DNA of 64,000 nucleotides from Porphyra umbilicalis. Its lineage: Eukaryota > Rhodophyta > Bangiophyceae > Bangiales > Bangiaceae. Position 1 is the first letter of the stretch, and every line of letters begins with the position of its first letter. A program made the position numbers and the translations under genes. The stretch is taken from positions 124,001 to 188,000 of the forward strand of contig KV918810.1 in the NCBI GenBank assembly GCA_002049455.2. The letters run 5' to 3'. The notes beneath the pieces are model-generated. The model was not told where the DNA came from. It did not search any database and saw only the letters and a list, made by a program, of their open reading frames with translations. Shown here in pieces: positions 1 to 9,198 of the stretch.

Positions 1-266
1 GCGCCAGAGGGGGAGGACAGCACGGCGCCCTCTACGGCGGCACGGACGACGGGGTCGAGGGGGACCGCCGCGGCTGCCGCGGCAGCATCGGTAGCCGCAG
101 CCGCCATTGCCGGCGTCGCAGTGTTGGCGGCGCCACTGGCGACAGCCGCGACGGCCGCGGCGACCAAGAGCGGAAGAGCGAGCCCCGCAAGACGCAACCG
201 CCCCCGCCAACCCCCGGCAGAGGTTGAGGTGGTGACGGCAGCACTCGGCCGGCTGCGCCTGTCCAT
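1..266 (-). CDS. N-terminal fragment of a putative secreted or organelle-targeted protein
   Basis: An open frame starts at ATG 266 (an in-frame ATG at 287 is also possible) and runs off the left edge, so only about 88 residues are visible. The N-terminus has Arg-rich residues (MDRRSRPS), then a hydrophobic Ala/Leu/Val stretch at about residues 30-50, then Ala-rich sequence. This is the shape of a signal peptide or transit peptide. No domain can be recognised in the visible part. The opposite strand is also open here (1-303), as expected at this GC content, so the strand is chosen only because of the signal-like start. Function unknown. Confidence 0.35.
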   Translation of the reverse strand, partial: MDRRSRPSAAVTTSTSAGGWRGRLRLAGLALPLLVAAAVAAVASGAANTATPAMAAAATDAAAAAAAVPLDPVVRAAVEGAVLSSPSG

Positions 267-287
267 GTCGCCCACGTGGTGGGCCAT

Positions 288-1464
288 GACGACGGTGGTA
301 TGAGGGAGGTAGTAGCGACGGGGATGGGTTGTGCCAAGCACGACGGATCGGGCGCGCGAGGTCGGCCACGAGGCCCGTCCCAGTACCCCGGCAGCTACTG
401 CCACGGCCGGCGTCGACACAGGTTCCACCTCGACGGGGGCTGCAAGCTCAGGGTGAAAGGGGACGGCGCCGGGGATGTGCCACCACGACGGGCCGGAACG
501 TGCGTCCAGAGCGGTGCGGTCCGCGTTTTACGCGTTCCCGTCGGCTGCGGCCGGCGGTCAGGCGTCACGTGGACGCTGCGGCGCGTGGGCAGGCGGCAGC
601 GCTGTGGCCGTCTGGGTCGGCTGCTGGCCGAGTTGCCGCCCGCCCACCCGCTCACGTCCCCGCCATACCGAGACGTGACGCCCGGTCGCCGGTCCTCCCG
701 TTGGGCAGGGAGGCGCCGGCGCGTGGCTGCCGGCTCGGCGATGCCTCTGATGCGGACGTGTAGAGCTGGGATGGGCCATGGGGTTGGAGGCACGTGCGGG
801 ATGTCAGAGAATACAGTAGAGTGCAAGTGCGCTGCGCTACCACCCGTGGCTGTGGGGCGCTTCCATTGGCCGACCTGGGAGAGCCGGGGGGAAAGCAACG
901 GGTTGTCGGCATAGGGTTCGTGGTGCGAGGACGTACATAGCGTGTGGCGACGGTGTGGCTGCACCGGGCTCACGCGAGTTGCGGTAGACGCTCGTGAGCG
1001 GCGCGACGCGTGTGCACACGAGATGTGCGGACCGCCGGCTCAGCAGGGCGGAGGCGGCGTCCAACGAGTGGCGGCACCTCTGGCGGTTGCGGTGTGAGGG
1101 GCGGGGGGGGAGGGGGGACGAGGTCGCTCAATGGCGACCGATCGTAAGGCACAGAATTGCCCGCCTGAACGGGGAAATGTCCTGGACAGCCTGCCGTACA
1201 GACACATAAGAGCTGAACATCGATTTCGGTTTAAGACGCATTCAGGCTGCAGGAATATCGTCTCGAGATTTTGGCAAGTACTGTACAGGTCTTCCCGTTA
1301 CACCAGGATCTGACTGGAGGCTAAGCGACGGTTTGCGGTGGGGACCAGAGCCTCAGGTGAAGAAGAAGAGTCCTGTCTTAGCGTACAGTACCATCTTGCA
1401 AGGCCGGCGACGAACAGTATTGGCGGCGGGGAGGTTCGTGGGCCGCGTTCTGGCCTCTTCATTG
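288..1464. other. Intergenic, no supported gene
   Basis: Very GC-rich to about 1100, with overlapping open frames on both strands (for example 276-914 on + and 395-973 on -) that encode Arg/Pro/Ala-rich sequence with no motif. From about 1130 the composition falls to near-balanced GC. No gene, RNA or clear promoter is seen. Confidence 0.5.
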
Positions 1465-1636
1465 AGGGTCATGCTACACCAGCCCGAACGCCCCGAACGT
1501 CTCCGAACGCTGAACGGCCATATTGAAATTCCATTGGCCAAGCATCCCAGGCGAGGCCACGTCGCCCAATAGGATTTCGATATTGCCGTTCAGCGTTCGG
1601 ACGTTTGGGGCGTTCGGGCTGGTGTAGAATGACCCT
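1465..1636. repeat. Fold-back inverted repeat (MITE-like)
   Basis: Two arms of about 66 bp, 1465-1530 and 1571-1636, are near-perfect reverse complements and share the block CTACACCAGCCCGAACGCCC. They are separated by a 40-bp loop. Only a few substitutions and one small indel separate the arms. No coding capacity. The arm-loop-arm layout suits a fold-back element or an inverted duplication. No flanking target duplication was identified. Confidence 0.7.
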
Positions 1637-2869
1637 GTCTCACACGTGCGCAGATGGTGCAAAGGCGAGGGTGCGGCTCTCCCCCAATTGGCGGTCATCG
1701 ATTGGTACGTACCAGACGGTGCACTGGATTCTTATGTATCTCTGGGCAGCTTCTCCCGTCAATTCTGGGGCGCCGCTAAAGGTGTATGCGTCGGCCCCCC
1801 CGCACGCGCGTAGCAGGAGACGTTGGCGCTGTCGACAGCGCCCTGTCCAGTTCTTCAAAGGAAGTAACAGCGACGCTGGTCAGACTGCAGGGGGGTCACC
1901 CAATGGCCGGAAGGCGCGAGGATGTCGCATTCGTGCAGACCGTCATGCCGCCACTAGCGGTTTTCTGGCACCCGTGATGGGGAAAGGGAGACGGCACCCA
2001 AATTCAAGTCTCCGAGGGGGCGCCTTGACCGCCAGTTGGAACGCTCCACCGCATCACCCCACGCCTACATTGTCGGTGCGGATCAAGCTGGGCAACAGGG
2101 CGCAAGGCCGCCACTCGAGCGGGGGTGGCGGGCTATCTGCGGCACAGCCCGCACAGCAGCTGTGTGCGTTGAACCGTCGGAAGACTATGCACGACGGTGA
2201 CGTGCCACGGATCTGTGGACCACCGGCGATGCCACTTCCGGTGCTCGCCGAAAAAAGCGATGCAAGCTTGGCCCCACCACGGGACATCGATCCACCGGGA
2301 GGGCGCCAAGAGCGTTGATCAGGGAGGGAGCGTTTCTCGGCCCACCGTGGAAAGCCTGTCTCGGGCCGACTGTTTCTTCTTGGTGCCCGCGTCGTAGTTC
2401 TCCACGAATGCCATACCTATGTCTATATTTGTGCATCACGACGGGAGCGCTGGTAGGCTGCGTCGCTCCTCTGGGGGTCACTCGAGGCCTACCGACTTGC
2501 GTGACAGAGTCAAACGAATGGGAGGACAACGTTACGCTGGGTGGCATGCTTGTCATTGATATGGCATCCAACGGTCCGCACATTGTGCTTGGCTTTCTCG
2601 TTGGAGACTTCCACGCAGCTGCCAGAGCGGATGTGTGCACCGTTCGACCATGCCATGCATTCAACACGGGCGCGCTCCGCGTGGCTGAATGGCTTACTGG
2701 TAGGCAACGTTCTAAAAATAGGGCGATCTGCGACCCACCGTTGCAGTCACCCCACGCCGCGGTCGAGCAATTGCGGCGCAGAAGGCAAAGACCGCGGCGG
2801 GGTCGACTGTTAGGCAGAACTCGTATTTTCAAACAAGTCGCTGGCGTGCTGTCGGCCGCGCCTGCCGAC
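1637..2869. other. No confident gene; possible upstream extension of the Fanzor frame
   Basis: No recognised domain. On + an open frame from ATG 2408 runs to the TGA at 3002-3004, in the same frame as the proposed Fanzor start at 2870. Its first about 100 residues are hydrophobic and not arginine-rich, so they may be real coding sequence, but there is no motif to anchor them. The opposite-strand frame 2185-2940 is judged a shadow. The left end of the Fanzor-bearing element should lie here but was not found. Confidence 0.3.
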
Positions 2870-3416
2870 ATGGCGGGGCCACTCGCTACTGACGCCGCGG
2901 CGGCTGTCGGATCTTCCTCCACGCAAAACACTGACGGCATCCGCGACCGCTACCTCGGGACCGTCCCGGCACGGCGGCTCCCGACCTTCAGCGATAGCCG
3001 GTGAGCAGTCCCGCGGAGCTCCGTCACCTATCCACCGGCACATCCACCGCCACGGTCGGCGCGCCCCATCGCGCCCGTAGGCACCGAGCTCCCCCCCCCC
3101 CCCCCTCTCCCCACGCCCCCACCCGCGGCCGGCGGCGGTGACGGCGCGGCAGTCGACGCCCTCCGTCGGCGGCTGCCCATCCTCTTTCGCACACAGGCTC
3201 GGGGGGCGGGAGCCCCCGCCGTGGCCGCCAGTGGCGGCTGCTAAAGCCACCGCCGCGGTGCCCCACCGACGTGCAGGAGTTGCCCGCCGTCACCGCGGGG
3301 CTCGTCGGCATGGCGGCCGCGGCGGCGGCTGAGCACCGCCGGTTGTGCGCCAAACGGACGGCGCACCGTGCCGCCGTCGATGCGCTCGGCCGTGCAGTGT
3401 CGGGGGAGCCGCTGAG

Positions 3417-3918
3417 GTGAGAGGAGCGGCAGAGAGGAGGGGTGCAGAGCGGGGCCGGGTGGCCGCGCAGTAAGAGCTTTGTTAACAATGAGATGCCATC
3501 GCCATAATCACGCCACGTTGCACAACGTGTCCCATTAAGCACCTGAAGTCCGATGTAACACAACTTTTAGACGAAGAAGCCCTTTTTTTGCTCGGGCAAT
3601 GGAAATCGACCTACCTACTTCATGTAGTATCTCATCCAGAAGGGCACCCCGTCGATTGTCTAAGGAAAAATCGTCGTGTGGGCCGTTTGCAACGCCTCAG
3701 AGCTCTGTAGTTCAAAGCAAATCACAATCAAGTCGCCTCAGTACACTCGACTGGAGGGGGTCCCTTACAGCAGCCGTCGCCCCGTCCCAGATGGAATGCG
3801 GTGGGGATCCAAATACACTGGTGGATGGAAAGTCCAGCACAGAGGAATGACAGCGAGAAGCCAGAGAACAGATCGTTACAACGTTCCCGCGAGCTGCTCA
3901 TCATCACATCATTCACAG
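3417..3918 (+). other. Candidate intron in the Fanzor gene (502 bp)
   Basis: Donor AG|GTGAGA at 3416/3417 and acceptor CATTCACAG| ending at 3918. Splicing joins a two-base codon remnant (AG) to T3919 and keeps the zinc-knuckle frame open. The segment has much lower GC than the sequence on either side. An alternative reading uses ATG 3599 in the downstream frame, but that meets an in-frame TGA at 3848-3850. The intron model removes that stop. Confidence 0.5.
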
Positions 3919-4234
3919 TACTGGCATCACATCTTCCCGCTCTGGTCGACGCCACTGTGGCGGCTGCGGGTTGACGGGGCACTATGTGCGGACGTGTCCA
4001 GCCGACGTAGCCGCCAAGGCGGCGAACGCGGCGCGCGCGGCGGCCACCTGGGCAGTCGAGGGCGCCGGCGCTGGCAGCGGCCGGACCAGGTGCGGTGCCT
4101 GCCACGCGCGGGGCCACACGCGCGCGAGCGCAGCATGCCCGCTGCGTGCCGTCGCACACGGTCGGTCGGATCACAATGAGGACCGTGGCCCCGACTTGGC
4201 GTGCGCCGACCACTACCGCATGACAGGGGAGGTG

Positions 4235-4239
4235 ACGAC
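4235..4239. repeat. Target-site duplication ACGAC of the Copia element
   Basis: ACGAC at 4235-4239 immediately before the left LTR equals ACGAC at 9199-9203 immediately after the right LTR. Five base pairs is the usual Copia duplication length. Confidence 0.95.
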
Positions 4240-4657
4240 TGTTGAATCGCAGTGGGGATAGGGGTTGGGGGACCACGGTGAAGTGGTTGAGTGGCTTGAG
4301 CTTGTGTGTGTGTGTGCGAACGTGCTTTGTTGGTTGTCCTAAGGTTCGCCCGCCTCTCCCAACCGAGAGCACCTCTCAAATAGTCCCCACCGGCCCAAGT
4401 GCTCCCCCCTCTCGCGCCCACACCGACACCCACGCCCTCGCACCAAATCGAATCACTCACCAAATCAAAAGCCACTAGAGCAAAGCGAAGATCAAATCCA
4501 AAACATGCCAAAAGTAACGCCCCAAGATGACCCAACACAAATGTGTGCAACTTGACCACGTCTTGCAAATGTACTATGTGGGGTACCATAAGGGTCACCG
4601 ACCATCATCCATCCGCGAACCGCCAGTGGAGTCGGCGACGAGCATCACAGTCCAACA
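4240..4657 (-). repeat. 3' LTR of the Copia element
   Basis: 418 bp, TGTTG...CAACA, with a short GT-rich microsatellite near 4302-4316. It differs from the other LTR at three single bases (near 4281, 4574 and 4648). Confidence 0.96.
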
Positions 4658-4668
4658 CTCCTCCTTGC
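4658..4668 (-). other. Polypurine tract of the Copia element
   Basis: On the element's sense strand the sequence just upstream of the 3' LTR reads GCAAGGAGGAG. Its position against the LTR suits the primer for plus-strand DNA synthesis. Confidence 0.75.
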
Positions 4669-4692
4669 TTGTTGCCGCGGCGGTTCTTGTAT

Positions 4693-7600
4693 TCAGCAAA
4701 GCCCCATGGCCTCGACATGCTTGTCGTGCTTGGTCTTGCCGAGCTCCTTCGTCATCGGGTCCGCCACCATGTCGTCCGTTGCACAATGCTCCAGTGTCAC
4801 CTTGTCCGTCGTGATGGCCTCGCGCACAAAGTGGTAGCGAATGTCGATGTGCTTAGTGCGCTTGTGCTCGACGGGGTTCTTGGAGAAGTCAATGCACCCG
4901 CTGTTGTCGACCTTGATGTTGATCGGCCCGCCCCAGATCGCTGTCCGCAGCCCTTGAGTTGCCACGCTTTGCACGAGCTTGTTGAGCCAAACAGCTTCCT
5001 TGCTGGCCTCACATAGAGCCATGTACTCGGCTTCCATCGTCGACAGCGCCACCGTCTTCTGCAACTTAGAACCCCAGCTGACGGCTGCTCCGCCAAAGAT
5101 GAAAGTGAAGCCCGTCGTAGAACGTCGCGTCTCGTGGTCACCCGCCCAGTCGGCATCACTAAAGCCTTGTAGAACACAGGAAGAGTTCTTGTCGAAGACC
5201 AGCCCCTTGTCCATCGAACCCTTGACGTACCGTAGAACGCGCTTGATCGCCGCCCAATGCTCCTTGCCGTAGCACGAAACAAACCGACTCAGCTTCCCGA
5301 TAGCGAAGGCGAGGTCAGGACGTGTCCCGACCATCAGGTACATCAGACTGCCGACGGCTTCGCGGTAGGGCAGCGCGTCGTCGCTCTCGTCGGCCTTGAC
5401 CAGCTGCAGGCCCACCTCCAGCGGCGTTCCGATCGGGTTGCTCTCCGCCATCCCGAACTTCTCCAGCACTTGCGCCGCGTACTTACCCTGCGACAGCTTG
5501 AGGGTGCCCAACGCCTTGTCACGCCTAATCTCTAGCCCGAGGATGACCTTCGCCTCGCCCAGGTCCTTCATCTCAAAACGCTTGTGCAGAGCGTCCTTAA
5601 TCTTGTAGATCGCCGCCAGGCTTGATGCCACCAACAGGAGATCGTCGACGTACACCAGGACGATGATGATTTCGCCGTCATCCATGAGGAGGTAGAGGCA
5701 TGCATCCGGGTCAATGTTGTCAAACCCCTGCAACTTGAGGAAGTCGTCGAGCTTGGCGTACCACATCTTGGGAGCTTGCTTCAGCCCATACAGCGCTTGG
5801 AGGAGACGACACACTTTGTCAGGATACGTCGGATCGACATAGCCGTCTGGCTGCTCCATGTAGACCTCCTCTTCAAGGTCGCCGTTGAGGAATGCCGTCT
5901 TGACGTCCATCTGATGTAGCTCCCACCCGTTCGCCGCCGTCATCGCCAGGATGCATCGAATGGTGGTGAACTTGGCTACCGGCGCGAACGTCTCGTTGAA
6001 GTCGAGCCCCTTGATCTGCCGGTTCCCCATGAAGCACAGGCGCGCCTTGTGACGCGTCGTGTTGTTCCCCTTCTTGTCAACCTCGTTCTTGACCTTGTAA
6101 ACCCACTTGCCCTTCAGCACGCGTCGACTGGCCGGGCGATCCGTCAAGCGCCAAGTCTTGTTCTTGCGGATGGCCTCCATCTCCTCGTCCATGGCAATCT
6201 GCCACTTAGCCGATTCCTGCCCTTGAACGGCTTGCACGTACGTCGTGGGCGCCTCGTGAGCAACCAGGCTCACCGGGCGCCAGTACTCGACAGGGGGTCG
6301 CCGCGCTCTGCCGCTCCGACGCAGCGTGTCTTGAGAGCCGCCACAACCTTGATTATCGTCCGCGGACTTGTCAGATCCATCGTCTTGCTTGTCATCCTTG
6401 TCGTCATTGTCAGCATCCACGTCTCCGCCGTCGCTTTCAGAGCGCAAACCCGTCTCGACACCGACGTTTTCGTCTCCGGGAAGCTCCTCTGCAACTTCTG
6501 CCACCTCGCTTACGTTCGTCTCGGCGAACACGACGCTTCGTGCCTTGACGACCTTGCCGTCGTCGAGGATGACCTTGTACGCCTTGCTGCCGTCGGGATA
6601 GCCTACGAAGACGCCCTTCGCCGCCTTGTCGCCAAACCTGCCGTCGATGTGACTCTTGTGCAGCTCCACCCAGCATGTCGACCCAAACACCCGCATGTGG
6701 CTTAAGTCGGGCTTATTTCCGGTCCACAGCTCAAAAGGCGTCTTGCCGACGGGAAGCGCCCGGCTGGTGACGCGGTTCTTGATGGAGACCGCCGTCTTGA
6801 TGGCATCCGCCCAAAGGTCTTGATCGACGTCCTTGTGTCGCATCATGGTGCGAGCCATCTCCACGAGAACTCGGTTGAGCCGCTCAGCAACCCCGTTCTG
6901 CTGCGGCGTGTCGGGCACCGTGGTCTGGTGCGTCGTGCCGTTCTCATCGTGAAGAGCCTTAAATGCATTCGACACATACTCGCCGCCATTGTCGGAGCGT
7001 AGGATCTTGATCTTGGTTCCCGTGTGCAGCTGGGCCTTCGTCAGCCACTTCTTGTACTCCGAGAGCAGATCGCTCTTCTTTTGCAGGAAGACCACGTCTG
7101 TCCAGCGCGAGAAGTCGTCAGTGAAGGTGCCAAAGTAGAGCGCACCGCCACGCGACGGCTCCGACATTGGCCCGCCCAGGTCCGAGTGCACGAGCTGCAG
7201 GCGCTTGCTGACTCGACCTCCTCCTGCACTAGGCATAGGCGTCATAGCTGCCTTCCCATACACGCACGGCTCGCAGACGTCCTTGACCGCCATGGAAGAG
7301 CACTTGATTCCATTGATGTTCTTGTTCTTGATCATCCGCTTAACGCCAGCCACGTTGACGTGCCCAAGGCGCTCATGCCAAAGCTGAAGGGAGGCCACCG
7401 CAGCAATATCCGACAGTGGGGCCATTTCCAGGTGGTAGAGCCCGTTCTTACGAGTGCCGCACGCAGCAGTCTTCTCGTTCATCTTGATGATCGTCTTACC
7501 GCCCTTGAATGACACTTCCGCCCCACGCTCCTCCATCATGCCGACCGACATGAGGTTGAAGCCCATTGTAGGAACATGGAGTACCTTCTCCAACCTGATC

Positions 7601-8619
7601 TTGCGCGTCTTGCCGTGAACGATGACATTGAGCACGACGGTTCCGACGCCCGCCGTGGCTACGGACCCCTTGTCACCCATGGTGACGCTGCGTCCCGTGG
7701 TTGTCTGGTAGTCGTCGAAGCACCCGCGCATCCAGCACATGTGTGCAGACGCCGCAGAATCGACAAGCCACGACTTGGAGATGTCATCGGTGTCAGCCGC
7801 ATTGCCCACCAGACAGATGGCGTCGTCGCTGTCGCTACCATTGTCAGCCGCAATCGCGGCCACCTTGTCCTGTCTCTGCTTCTTGGCCTTGAGCTCTGGG
7901 CAATCTTGAGAGATATGCCCAAACTTATGGCAGTAGTAGCACTCGATCTTGGAGAGGTCACCACGGCGGCCTTGACCTCGATAGTTGGCGCCGACGAGTG
8001 CCATGTCGCCAATGCGCTTCGTCGCCGGTGACTTGTCCGCCTGCCGCCGCTCCTCCTGAAGCAAGCGGCTCTTGACAAAGTCGAGGCTGAGCTCGTCCTC
8101 GCCCTTGGCGTCGAGAGCCACCAGCAGGTTCTCGTACTTGGACGTCAGCCCGTTCAGGACGCTCATGGCAACGTCCATCTCCGTCACCTCGCCGCCCATG
8201 GCCTTGAGGTTCTCGCCGAGGTTGCGCACGCGGTTGATGTAGCCCAGCATGCCCTCGCCGACGGTCATTTCGACGGTGTAGAACTCGCGTCGCGCCTTCA
8301 TCTTGTTCATCAAACTCTTGCGCTGGAAGACACCTTGCAGCGTCGACCACATTTCCGCCGTCGTCTTGCAGCCCGCCACGTGCTCGAGCTGCTCAGATCC
8401 AAGGGTGAGCCCGATGATGGCGCTCGCCTTCGTGTCTCGACGCTTCCACACCGCCAACTCGCGGGCATCCGCGTCCGTCGGCTTGCCGTCTTCGTCAAGC
8501 ATATCGTCCAGGTCGCGCAGCGCGAGGACCATCTTAATGCGCTGACACCACTCGTGGAAGTTCGTCTCCGTCAACTTGTCGATCTTGATGCCGCCCATGC
8601 CGGCAGCGCCTCCGTCCAT
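4693..8619 (-). CDS. Copia Gag-Pol polyprotein, intact
   Basis: A 1308-residue uninterrupted frame from ATG 8619. In order: Gag with UBN2-like N-terminus (about 1-200); a CCHC knuckle (CYYCHKFGHISQDC, 227-240); an aspartic protease with active-site D287-S-A; an integrase with HHCC zinc site (H416, H420, C449, C452) and catalytic D480, D543 and E579; an acidic linker (about 725-760); a reverse transcriptase with YVDD at 990-993; and RNase H with the STMEAEYMAL motif near the end. The order protease-integrase-RT-RNase H defines Ty1/copia. Length is normal for the family and no catalytic residue is missing. The product would make virus-like particles, copy its RNA and integrate the cDNA. Gag and Pol share one frame, so any ratio control must be by processing or splicing. 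Confidence 0.97.
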   Translation of the reverse strand: MDGGAAGMGGIKIDKLTETNFHEWCQRIKMVLALRDLDDMLDEDGKPTDADARELAVWKRRDTKASAIIGLTLGSEQLEHVAGCKTTAEMWSTLQGVFQRKSLMNKMKARREFYTVEMTVGEGMLGYINRVRNLGENLKAMGGEVTEMDVAMSVLNGLTSKYENLLVALDAKGEDELSLDFVKSRLLQEERRQADKSPATKRIGDMALVGANYRGQGRRGDLSKIECYYCHKFGHISQDCPELKAKKQRQDKVAAIAADNGSDSDDAICLVGNAADTDDISKSWLVDSAASAHMCWMRGCFDDYQTTTGRSVTMGDKGSVATAGVGTVVLNVIVHGKTRKIRLEKVLHVPTMGFNLMSVGMMEERGAEVSFKGGKTIIKMNEKTAACGTRKNGLYHLEMAPLSDIAAVASLQLWHERLGHVNVAGVKRMIKNKNINGIKCSSMAVKDVCEPCVYGKAAMTPMPSAGGGRVSKRLQLVHSDLGGPMSEPSRGGALYFGTFTDDFSRWTDVVFLQKKSDLLSEYKKWLTKAQLHTGTKIKILRSDNGGEYVSNAFKALHDENGTTHQTTVPDTPQQNGVAERLNRVLVEMARTMMRHKDVDQDLWADAIKTAVSIKNRVTSRALPVGKTPFELWTGNKPDLSHMRVFGSTCWVELHKSHIDGRFGDKAAKGVFVGYPDGSKAYKVILDDGKVVKARSVVFAETNVSEVAEVAEELPGDENVGVETGLRSESDGGDVDADNDDKDDKQDDGSDKSADDNQGCGGSQDTLRRSGRARRPPVEYWRPVSLVAHEAPTTYVQAVQGQESAKWQIAMDEEMEAIRKNKTWRLTDRPASRRVLKGKWVYKVKNEVDKKGNNTTRHKARLCFMGNRQIKGLDFNETFAPVAKFTTIRCILAMTAANGWELHQMDVKTAFLNGDLEEEVYMEQPDGYVDPTYPDKVCRLLQALYGLKQAPKMWYAKLDDFLKLQGFDNIDPDACLYLLMDDGEIIIVLVYVDDLLLVASSLAAIYKIKDALHKRFEMKDLGEAKVILGLEIRRDKALGTLKLSQGKYAAQVLEKFGMAESNPIGTPLEVGLQLVKADESDDALPYREAVGSLMYLMVGTRPDLAFAIGKLSRFVSCYGKEHWAAIKRVLRYVKGSMDKGLVFDKNSSCVLQGFSDADWAGDHETRRSTTGFTFIFGGAAVSWGSKLQKTVALSTMEAEYMALCEASKEAVWLNKLVQSVATQGLRTAIWGGPINIKVDNSGCIDFSKNPVEHKRTKHIDIRYHFVREAITTDKVTLEHCATDDMVADPMTKELGKTKHDKHVEAMGLC

Positions 8620-8766
8620 GATGTCTTCTTGTCGTAGCGCCCGACCTTGCCGAGCCGTGCGCCTTGACCGTCACGTCCTTGAACCACCTTGACCTCGTCT
8701 TCTTCGCACTTGCCGCAACCGCCGCGACACCAGCTGGCACACCTTGCTCTTGTCACAGCCCCGGCT

Positions 8767-8780
8767 CTGGGCCCATAACC
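8767..8780 (-). other. Copia primer-binding site matching the initiator-tRNA anticodon arm
   Basis: Directly next to the 5' LTR. The plus strand reads CTGGGCCCATAACC, which matches the anticodon stem-loop of eukaryotic initiator Met-tRNA (CAU anticodon). Most LTR elements pair with the tRNA 3' end instead. Internal pairing implies priming from a cleaved half-tRNA, as known for Drosophila copia and Volvox Osser. Confidence 0.75.
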
Positions 8781-9198
8781 TGTTGAATCGCAGTGGGGAT
8801 AGGGGTTGGGGGACCACGGTGACGTGGTTGAGTGGCTTGAGCTTGTGTGTGTGTGTGCGAACGTGCTTTGTTGGTTGTCCTAAGGTTCGCCCGCCTCTCC
8901 CAACCGAGAGCACCTCTCAAATAGTCCCCACCGGCCCAAGTGCTCCCCCCTCTCGCGCCCACACCGACACCCACGCCCTCGCACCAAATCGAATCACTCA
9001 CCAAATCAAAAGCCACTAGAGCAAAGCGAAGATCAAATCCAAAACATGCCAAAAGTAACGCCCCAAGATGACCCAACACAAATGTGTGCAACTTGACCAC
9101 GTCTTGCAAATGTACCATGTGGGGTACCATAAGGGTCACCGACCATCATCCATCCGCGAACCGCCAGTGGAGTCGGCGACGAGCATCATAGTCCAACA
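8781..9198 (-). repeat. 5' LTR of the Copia element
   Basis: 418 bp, 99.3% identical to the LTR at 4240-4657. In element orientation it should hold the promoter. Its outer edge meets the duplicated ACGAC at 9199-9203. Confidence 0.96.

Larger units (their letters stand above)
2870..4239 (+). pseudogene. Fanzor (eukaryotic TnpB-like nuclease), 5' part, broken
   Basis: This is the N-terminal part of the Fanzor gene that resumes at 9199. A likely start is ATG 2870. The frame has a TGA at 3002-3004 and a frame change near 3242, then runs to a consensus 5' splice site at 3416/3417. After a candidate intron (3417-3918) the frame resumes and encodes two zinc knuckles. The first (about 3953-3995) reads CGGCGLTGHYVRTCP, a CCHC pattern. 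The second (about 4088-4140) reads CGACHARGHTRASAACP. The frame runs to 4239, where a Copia element is inserted; joining 4239 to 9204 keeps the frame. Zinc knuckles on a Fanzor are inferred here to bind nucleic acid. The TGA and the frame change mark this copy as decayed unless further introns exist. Confidence 0.65.
4240..9198 (-). mobile_element. Full-length Ty1/copia LTR retrotransposon (4959 bp)
   Basis: Bounded by 418-bp LTRs starting TGTTG and ending CAACA, with an exact 5-bp target duplication. It is transcribed on the minus strand, so the 5' LTR is at 8781-9198 and the 3' LTR at 4240-4657. One uninterrupted Gag-Pol frame fills the inside. A primer-binding site directly abuts the 5' LTR and a purine tract directly abuts the 3' LTR. 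The two LTRs differ at only 3 positions, so the insertion is recent. It interrupts the Fanzor gene. All parts needed for an autonomous element appear present. Confidence 0.97.

Noticed and set aside
276..973. Overlapping open frames on both strands near the left edge
   Set aside because: Arg/Pro/Gly-rich, no motif, no start context or splice sites to support either.
3599..3850. 83-codon frame from ATG 3599 as the Fanzor start
   Set aside because: It meets TGA at 3848 before the zinc knuckles. The GT-AG intron 3417-3918 explains the region better. Kept only as an alternative.
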